Assembly (NCBI GenBank): GCA_964372025.1 | Contig: CAYJPF010000091.1 | Location: 1-10,826, forward strand | DNA: 10,826 bases | Origin: CAYJBP01 sp964372025 | GTDB taxonomy: Bacteria; Bacillota; Dehalobacteriia; UBA4068 | Direction: 5' to 3' | Shown: piece after piece, positions 6,523-10,826 of the stretch | How the letters are laid out: the number at the start of each line of letters is the position of its first letter | Numbering within the stretch: position 1 is the stretch's first letter | Program-made: the position numbers and the translations under genes | The notes under the pieces: generated by a model | What the model was told of the DNA's origin: nothing | Database searches by the model: none | What the model saw: only the letters and a program-made list of their open reading frames with translations

Positions 6523-7539
6523 TTAAATATCTAATTTAAGATGTTCGGGTTTTATTTTGCCTGTTAAACGTAATGGTTGAGCAAAAATCAGGGTTAATCC
6601 TGCCGGCAAAATAAAATGGAGCATAATTACACCCAGCCAAACCGAAGGGCTATTGCCCATTGCCAAAAATGTAGAGATCTGACCAACTAAACCGCTGGTA
6701 CCCATGCCTGCTCCTGTTGGTAAATTTTCCATTTTCCATAAGGTTATCGATAGCGGGCCGGTAATAATGCCTGCTAAAGTGGGCGGAATTAAGATTAAAG
6801 GATTGCGTAAAATATTAGGTATTTGCAGCATAGAAGTGCCCAGGCCTTGGGCTAAAAGGCCGCCTAGGCCGTTTTCGCGATAACTAAGTACGGCAAAGCC
6901 AATCATTTGGGCGGCGCAGCCGGCGGTGGCAGCGCCTGCTGCTAAGCCCGATAAATCGAGCATAATAGCCAAGGCAGCCGAGGATATCGGCGCGGTTAAA
7001 GCCAGCCCCATCAAGGTAGCTACCACAATGCCCATCAATAATGGCTGCAATTCGGTGGCCCACATGATGATATCGCCCAGCCATAGCATAAAGCTGCCAA
7101 TGGGCATGCCAATAAACATCGCCGCCACATAGCCGATGCCAAAAGTTACCATCGGGGTTATCATAATATCCAATTTGGTTTGTTTAGAGATTAATTTGCC
7201 GAACTCCACGCCAAAAATAGTGGCCACAAAAGCACCGGCCGGCCCGCCTAAGCTAGCACCTGCCATGCCGCAAATAACCGAGCTAAACAGCACTAAAGGT
7301 GGCGCATTTAATACCGAGGCCACAGCTACGGCAATGGCAGCGCCCATTAAATCCATGGCTAAGCTACCTACGGTTACCAAAATTTCTAAGCCAATTTGTT
7401 GGCCAATGGTTTTAATAATCAAGCCTGCTAAAAGTGAAGCAAAAAGCCCTTGCGCCATGGCTGCAAGGGCTTTAAACAAATACCTGTCCAGGCTGAAAAC
7501 AATATCTTTTTGTTTTAAGAACTGTTTTATTTTAGCCAT
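6523..7539 (-). CDS. PTS EIIC-like membrane transporter (PTS_EIIC_2 type)
   Basis: The 338-residue polytopic protein resembles the stand-alone PTS transporter subunit IIC family (Pfam PTS_EIIC_2). The first helices start after a short basic N-terminus, and Gly/Ala-rich membrane segments run through the protein. Near the C-terminus are the family-like NPLILIPPTLAGIITGPLS (246-264) and ENLPTGAGMGTSGLVGQ (271-287). No EIIA or EIIB domain is fused and none is encoded nearby, so phosphotransfer coupling and substrate cannot be inferred. Start ATG 7537-7539 is two bases after the ftsH stop, and its ribosome site AAGAGG (plus 7545-7550) lies in the last codons of ftsH, pointing to translational coupling. 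panC follows 27 bases later. Confidence 0.85.
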   Translation of the reverse strand: MAKIKQFLKQKDIVFSLDRYLFKALAAMAQGLFASLLAGLIIKTIGQQIGLEILVTVGSLAMDLMGAAIAVAVASVLNAPPLVLFSSVICGMAGASLGGPAGAFVATIFGVEFGKLISKQTKLDIMITPMVTFGIGYVAAMFIGMPIGSFMLWLGDIIMWATELQPLLMGIVVATLMGLALTAPISSAALAIMLDLSGLAAGAATAGCAAQMIGFAVLSYRENGLGGLLAQGLGTSMLQIPNILRNPLILIPPTLAGIITGPLSITLWKMENLPTGAGMGTSGLVGQISTFLAMGNSPSVWLGVIMLHFILPAGLTLIFAQPLRLTGKIKPEHLKLDI

Positions 7540-7541
7540 AA

Positions 7542-9530
7542 TTACCTCTTATAATCGATATTAAAACGTGGTGCATCATCGTCAGTGGATGGGGTAGGGG
7601 GCTCGGGATTAGATACTTTAGGCAATACCCGCCCCTCATCATCGGTCATCGGGGCAATTAAAGATGCCGTATCGATAGGAGCTTCCATCGGCGGTTCGCT
7701 GGGAGGATTACCCTGATTAGGATCGGGGTTAGGCTCCGGCTCGCCATTCATAATCCGATAGAATTCGGCAGCCTCTAAAGTTTCCTTCTCCATTAGGGCT
7801 TCGGCGATGGCATTTAGCTTGTCATTATGCTCGGATAGAATATTTTGGGCACGATTATAGGCATTATCCATCATATTGCGTGCCTCTTTATCGATGGCAT
7901 AAGCAATTGCTTCGCTATAATTGCGATCTTGAGAAAAATCGCGGCCTAAAAATACTTGTTCTTGCTGCTTACCAAAGGTTAAAGAGCCTAATTCGGTGCT
8001 CATACCATAGCGGGTAATCATTTCGCGCACGGTGGCGGTTGCTCTTTCCAAATCGTTTTGGGCGCCGGTAGAAATATCATCTAAGGCTAAAGCTTCAGCA
8101 ACTCGGCCGCCTAAAAGCATAACAATTTGATCGAGCATATGGCTTTTAGTGGTATAATGACGATCTTCTTTGGGCAAGAGTAGGGTATATCCGCCGGCAC
8201 GGCCACGTGGGATAATCGAAATCTTATGCAAAGGATCGCTATTAGGTAAATAGTAGGCCACCACGGCATGGCCGGCTTCGTGATAGGCCACCAGCTTTTT
8301 CTCTTTATCGCTGATAACCCGCGATTTTTTCTCAGGCCCTGCGATAACTCTTTCCACGGCTTGTTCCATTTCGGTTTGGCCAATTTTCTTTTGATCATGA
8401 CGAGCTGCTAAAAGCGCAGCTTCATTAAGCACATTGGCTAAATCGGCGCCGGTAAAGCCGGGGGTACGGCGGGCAATTACATCCAAATCTACATTTTCGT
8501 CCAAGGGCTTGCCTTTGGCATGAACATCCAAAATTTGCTTACGACCCAGTACATCGGGCGAATCCACGGTAACCTCGCGGTCGAAGCGGCCGGGGCGTAA
8601 AAGAGCCGGGTCTAAAATATCGGGGCGATTGGTAGCGGCCATTACAATAATGCCTTCATTGGTGGCAAAGCCGTCCATTTCTACCAATAACTGATTTAAG
8701 GTTTGCTCCCTTTCGTCATGGCCACCGCCTAGGCCTGCACCTCTTTGGCGACCCACGGCATCAATTTCGTCGATAAAGATAATGCAGGGGCTATGCTTTT
8801 TGGCTTGCTCGAATAAATCGCGCACACGCGAAGCACCCACACCTACAAACATCTCGACAAAGTCGGAGCCGGATATCGAGAAAAAGGGCACACCGGCTTC
8901 GCCGGCTACCGCACGGGCTAGCAGGGTTTTACCGCAGCCGGGCGGGCCATAGAGCAATACCCCTTTGGGGATGCGTGCGCCCATGGCATTATATTTGCGC
9001 GGATCTTTTAAAAAGCCTACAACTTCTTCTAATTCTTCTTTTACTTCGTCTACCCCGGCCACATCGGCAAAGGTAACTTTTTTGCGATCATCGGTATGCA
9101 GCTTGGCACGGGTTTTGCCAAATTGCATAACTTTGCCGCCCGAACCTTGGCTTTGCTGCATTAAAAATAGGAATAAACCCACAATAACCAGCATTGGCAA
9201 TAAGGTTAGCAGCAAAGAGCTCCACCAAGAGGTGGTAACCGCATCATAATTAACCTGGACATTATTGGCCAGTAAAAATTCAGCGATAGCCGGATCGGCA
9301 AAAATAATTGTTTCAAAATCGGTGCCATCGCTCATTAGGCCGGTAATCGAATAACGATTATCCTCGGCAGCGATAGTAACTTCGGTAATTTGTAAAGCCT
9401 TAACCGCTGTTGAAAATTCGCTATAATTTAAATTGCGAATTTCGCCCGGGCTATTACCCCAGGTAATAAAGGTTAGAATAATCAATACGATCAGGATAAA
9501 AAGGGTCGTATTTTTTAACAAACGATTCAA
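7542..9530 (-). CDS. ftsH: ATP-dependent zinc metalloprotease FtsH
   Basis: FtsH is a membrane-anchored hexameric AAA+ protease that unfolds and degrades membrane and regulatory proteins. From the TTG start at 9530, the 662-residue product has a first membrane span (about 8-24), an extracytoplasmic domain, a second span (about 102-124), Walker A GPPGCGKT (195-202), Walker B IIFIDE (250-255), and the second region of homology with the arginine finger in ATNRPDILDPALLRPGRFDR (299-318). The zinc site is HEAGH (417-421), with a third ligand Asp493 in QNDLERAT. The tail (about 596-662) is unusually long, Pro- and acid-rich. The TTG at 9530 has AAAGGAG seven bases upstream and gives the usual MNRLLKNT N-terminus. 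The longer frame from TTG 9563 has no ribosome site. It leads the ftsH, EIIC-like, panC cluster. Confidence 0.96.
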   Translation of the reverse strand: MNRLLKNTTLFILIVLIILTFITWGNSPGEIRNLNYSEFSTAVKALQITEVTIAAEDNRYSITGLMSDGTDFETIIFADPAIAEFLLANNVQVNYDAVTTSWWSSLLLTLLPMLVIVGLFLFLMQQSQGSGGKVMQFGKTRAKLHTDDRKKVTFADVAGVDEVKEELEEVVGFLKDPRKYNAMGARIPKGVLLYGPPGCGKTLLARAVAGEAGVPFFSISGSDFVEMFVGVGASRVRDLFEQAKKHSPCIIFIDEIDAVGRQRGAGLGGGHDEREQTLNQLLVEMDGFATNEGIIVMAATNRPDILDPALLRPGRFDREVTVDSPDVLGRKQILDVHAKGKPLDENVDLDVIARRTPGFTGADLANVLNEAALLAARHDQKKIGQTEMEQAVERVIAGPEKKSRVISDKEKKLVAYHEAGHAVVAYYLPNSDPLHKISIIPRGRAGGYTLLLPKEDRHYTTKSHMLDQIVMLLGGRVAEALALDDISTGAQNDLERATATVREMITRYGMSTELGSLTFGKQQEQVFLGRDFSQDRNYSEAIAYAIDKEARNMMDNAYNRAQNILSEHNDKLNAIAEALMEKETLEAAEFYRIMNGEPEPNPDPNQGNPPSEPPMEAPIDTASLIAPMTDDEGRVLPKVSNPEPPTPSTDDDAPRFNIDYKR

Positions 9531-9544
9531 GCATGGTCTCCTTT
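9531..9544 (-). promoter_or_regulatory. Ribosome site that selects the TTG start of ftsH
   Basis: On the minus strand AAAGGAG (plus 9538-9544) is followed by ACCATGC and then TTG. The ATG contained in that spacer is out of frame with FtsH. This spacing and the match of the resulting N-terminus to other FtsH proteins decide the start. Confidence 0.8.
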
Positions 9545-9619
9545 CAGGCTTAAAGCCATTCAATTAAGGGTATGTTTTTGGCTAAAAAATTGGCTTAAAG
9601 CTAAAAACTATACCTAATA

Positions 9620-9646
9620 CATTATTCTACCATAATTTTTATATTT
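9620..9646 (-). promoter_or_regulatory. Possible promoter region for ftsH
   Basis: On the minus strand a TAGAAT hexamer lies about 95 bases before the TTG start, in very AT-rich DNA, but the sequence 17 bases upstream (TTTTAA-like) is a poor -35. The promoter is placed from context and the -10 match only. Confidence 0.25.
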
Positions 9647-9654
9647 TTAAAAGG

Positions 9655-9691
9655 ATTTTTATAAAAAAAAATTATTTTTTTTTATAAAAAT
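9655..9691. repeat. Perfect A/T-only inverted repeat, 17-3-17
   Basis: Left arm 9655-9671 and right arm 9675-9691 are perfectly complementary around TTA. Each arm contains nine consecutive A or T. It lies about 125 bases upstream of the ftsH start codon, between ftsH and the lipoprotein gene. It could form a cruciform or a weak AT hairpin, act as a bidirectional T-tract terminator, or serve as an UP-element-like A/T tract. Confidence 0.85.
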
Positions 9692-9732
9692 TGATTAAGG
9701 CTAGCAGCGGAGCTTGTTAACAAAGGTTGATA

Positions 9733-9756
9733 TGATTAGTTATATGATTAGTTATA
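9733..9756. repeat. Two tandem 12-bp repeats
   Basis: TGATTAGTTATA occurs twice back to back (9733-9744 and 9745-9756), with a partial match before it (GATA, 9729-9732). It lies in the non-coding gap downstream of the lipoprotein gene. No function is apparent. Confidence 0.75.
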
Positions 9757-9767
9757 GGTTATTAAAC

Positions 9768-9809
9768 AGCAAACCTATGCCAAGGATTAAAGCAAGGCAT
9801 AGGTTTGTT
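9768..9809 (-). terminator. Hairpin terminator candidate after the lipoprotein gene
   Basis: AAACCTATGCC (9771-9781) and GGCATAGGTTT (9796-9806) form a perfect 11-bp stem, extendable to 14 with one GU pair, around a 14-base loop. It lies about 50 bases beyond the lipoprotein stop. On the minus strand the 3' side is only moderately T-rich (GGTTTGCTGTTTA), so termination may be partial. The plus-strand side has a better T-tract but no gene leads into it. Confidence 0.6.
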
Positions 9810-9856
9810 ATTTTCGAAGGTTGCCTGTAAGGGCTAATTTATTTGCTTAGTTGATT

Positions 9857-10420
9857 TTACATAAGGGTATATCTTAAATCTTCATTGATTTGGAATAAGG
9901 TAAATTGGGCTATAGGCCTATTTGTGAATTCTTTTTCATCGCCATTGGCAAAAACAAATTTAACATCATATTCGTCTGCAGAACCAACAACACCATTGAT
10001 CATATATTCTCTTTGGAAAGAGCCAACTTGGCCGCTTTCTAAGCTTTCATCTTCTGTTGCATCATAAGGGCCAATCGGTGTTTCAAGCAAATTAGCACCA
10101 TACTCGGCATCAGTGGCAAGCTTTACATAAAGTTCGGTTAGTTCATTGGGGGTATTATTATAGAACATAATCGGGAATTGTTCCCCGGTTGCAGCGGCTT
10201 CTTCAGCAGGTTCTTCTTCGGCAGCAGGCTCTTCTTCGGCAGCTGGCTCTTCTTCGGCAGCTGGTTCTTCTTCGGCAGCAGGTTCTTCTTCGGCTACAGG
10301 TTCTTCGGTAACAGCTTCTTCAACAACAGGTTCTTCGGTTGCGGCCGGCTCCTCGCTGCCGCAAGCAGCAAATAGCATGGCAACCATTAAGGCCATTAAT
10401 AAGATAAGTGTTTTTTTCAT
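9857..10420 (-). CDS. Cell-envelope lipoprotein with EEEPAA tandem repeats
   Basis: The 187-residue product starts MKKTLILLMALMVAM and has a lipobox-like FAAC, with the lipidated cysteine at residue 20, so it should be anchored to the outer face of the membrane. Residues 23-78 are a low-complexity Glu/Pro/Ala linker with five tandem EEEPAA units (44-73, the last degenerate). A compact domain follows (about 80-187) containing FYNNTPNELTELYVKL and EYDVKFVFANGDEKEF, probably beta-rich. I recall similar NNTxxxxxELYV domains in clostridial lipoproteins but cannot name a family. The ATG at 10420 is preferred over the in-frame ATG at 10435 because GGAGG (plus 10429-10433) lies eight bases upstream of it and would overlap the longer start. 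It is a single-gene unit with its own leader. Confidence 0.85.
   Translation of the reverse strand: MKKTLILLMALMVAMLFAACGSEEPAATEEPVVEEAVTEEPVAEEEPAAEEEPAAEEEPAAEEEPAAEEEPAEEAAATGEQFPIMFYNNTPNELTELYVKLATDAEYGANLLETPIGPYDATEDESLESGQVGSFQREYMINGVVGSADEYDVKFVFANGDEKEFTNRPIAQFTLFQINEDLRYTLM
10202..10291 (-). repeat. 18-bp tandem repeat coding EEEPAA
   Basis: Five consecutive 18-bp units encode EEEPAA, with synonymous third-position variation between units and the last unit ending in Glu. Imperfect EEP units precede it to about 10360. Arrays of this kind change copy number by slippage, so the linker length may vary between strains. Confidence 0.85.
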
Positions 10421-10461
10421 TTGAATATCCTCCATTTCAAATACAAATTAGTTTAAGTATT

Positions 10462-10584
10462 TATCAGTTTTGCCGGATACTAAACAGCAGTAAATCAAAT
10501 GCATATAACTTTTGGAGCTATATTTTAGGGCAACCTCCGAAAAAATTATATATCTCGCAAAAGTTTTATGCAGCAGAACTGATA
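10462..10584 (-). promoter_or_regulatory. Structured 5' leader ahead of the lipoprotein gene
   Basis: The ends pair as a 14-position stem with 12 matches (10462-10475 with 10571-10584). Inside, 10501-10517 pairs with 10554-10571 (GCATA and AACTTTTG blocks, then GAG/CTC after a one-base bulge). The pairing continues through A/T pairs to an apex containing AGG/CCT. The remaining 25 bases (10476-10500) can form a small TACT/AGTA hairpin, giving a branched, riboswitch-like layout. The predicted transcript start (about 10589) falls right at the 5' edge of the fold. The gene's ribosome site (10429-10433) lies outside it. It matches no RNA family I can recall. Confidence 0.5.
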
Positions 10585-10595
10585 CCTTATCTAGT

Positions 10596-10601
10596 ATTAT
10601 A
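10596..10601 (-). promoter_or_regulatory. Candidate -10 box for the lipoprotein gene
   Basis: A perfect TATAAT on the minus strand, preceded by GCTG, lies about 175 bases before the lipoprotein start. No good -35 is present at 16-18 bases. A TTGGCA sits 24 bases upstream within the TGTG dyad, so transcription might depend on an activator. Confidence 0.4.
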
Positions 10602-10622
10602 CAGCCTATAATTGCAATGCGC

Positions 10623-10640
10623 ATGTGCCAAATGGCACAT
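10623..10640. promoter_or_regulatory. TGTG-N8-CACA dyad, possible operator
   Basis: ATGTGCCA and TGGCACAT are perfect inverted repeats around AA. The inner 16 bases have the same length and outer bases as Crp/Fnr-type sites (TGTGA-N6-TCACA), but with C/G in place of the A/T at the fifth position. Its centre is about 43 bases from the predicted transcript start at 10589, a usual activator position. No regulator gene is in the window. Confidence 0.4.
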
Positions 10641-10665
10641 TTTGCGATGGAAAGATGGAAAATAG

Positions 10666-10696
10666 AAAGGGGCTGTCGCATTGCGACAGCCCCTTT
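10666..10696 (-). terminator. Strong hairpin terminator for a gene to the right of the window
   Basis: A perfect 15-bp inverted repeat (10666-10680 and 10682-10696) has a GGGGCTGTCGC core and a one-base centre, so the physical loop is a few bases more. On the minus strand it ends in CCCCTTTCTATTTTCC. It lies 8 bases beyond a minus-strand TAA (10705-10707). It would separate the lipoprotein unit from the upstream gene. Confidence 0.8.
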
Positions 10697-10704
10697 TATA
10701 ACTG

Positions 10705-10797
10705 TTATTGGTCTTTGGCTTGATCTTGAGGGCTGTTTTGGCTTCGCCAAAAGGCGCCGGTTTTAAGCCAATCTTCTTTCCTTGCTGCTTTTATCCG
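10705..10797 (-). other. Possible 3' tail of a minus-strand gene entering from the right
   Basis: In the minus-strand frame ending at the TAA before the terminator, 30 codons encode a coding-like tail containing ARKEDWLKTGAFWRSQ and ending DQAKDQ. The frame is closed by a TGA at 10798-10800 and there is no ATG, GTG or TTG inside. As read, it is therefore not an intact gene: it could be a frameshifted C-terminus, a readthrough tail or chance. The nearby terminator is the main reason to note it. Nothing else is supported in 10697-10826. Confidence 0.25.
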
Positions 10798-10826
10798 TCA
10801 ATTTGGATTTGCTTGCTTAGTTTTTT

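Noticed and set aside
7136..7564. Plus-strand 142-residue ORF
   Set aside because: It is antisense to the EIIC-like gene over nearly its whole length and its composition mirrors that gene's codons; no ribosome site.
9531..9563. Longer FtsH start at TTG 9563
   Set aside because: No ribosome site precedes it, it would encode the real ribosome site, and the extra 11 residues do not resemble FtsH N-termini.
10178..10375. Plus-strand ORF with repeated FFFGS units
   Set aside because: It is the reverse complement of the lipoprotein's EEEPAA array, so the repetition is a by-product of the real gene.
10448..10750. Minus-strand 100-residue ORF upstream of the lipoprotein
   Set aside because: It runs straight through the perfect 15-bp terminator hairpin, the dyad and the branched leader, lacks a ribosome site and has no protein-like pattern.
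10705..10800. UGA as a sense codon
   Set aside because: All intact genes encode Trp with TGG and contain no in-frame TGA; a single TGA in an unverified tail is not evidence of recoding.

Overview
The window looks like a low-GC Gram-positive (Bacillota) chromosome, probably Clostridia or Negativicutes; the genus cannot be read from the sequence. Pointers are AGGAG-type ribosome sites, an AgrC-like GHKL kinase, a PTS-type membrane component, a Cys-anchored lipoprotein and a standard FtsH. The eight well-supported genes end in TAA (seven) or TAG (one).

Region 1-2700 (+ strand): the window opens inside one end of a repeat that recurs exactly at 4543-4596. The first gene, a GHKL histidine kinase, starts in the repeat's last bases and seems to have lost its N-terminal half. 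A multi-pass membrane protein of unknown family follows, then a class I SAM methyltransferase 4 bases later, probably co-transcribed.

Region 2701-4712: a YjiH-type nucleoside-recognition (Gate) membrane protein with its own candidate promoter and a strong terminator. Next come a degraded minus-strand tail of a small membrane protein and a roughly 265-285 bp repeat. The repeat folds on paper into a closed three-way junction with two long arms, and its right end is the 54-bp sequence at the window start.

Region 4713-5612: a second membrane protein, paralogous to the one at 1164-2027.

Region 5653-9530 (- strand): an apparent operon ftsH, PTS EIIC-like membrane protein, panC, read right to left with 2- and 27-base gaps. 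FtsH most likely starts at a TTG (9530) with a good ribosome site, not at the longer upstream TTG. Its upstream region contains a perfect A/T-only inverted repeat (17-3-17).

Region 9733-10826 (- strand): a lipoprotein with five tandem EEEPAA units. Ahead of it is a candidate promoter whose leader could fold into a large branched structure (10462-10584), with a TGTG-N8-CACA dyad upstream. A strong terminator at 10666-10696 probably ends whatever gene lies to the right.

The best candidates for something undescribed are the three-way-junction repeat with its abutting gene fragments, the unknown membrane-protein pair, and the structured lipoprotein leader. No defence system, CRISPR array, tRNA, rRNA or transposase gene is visible.
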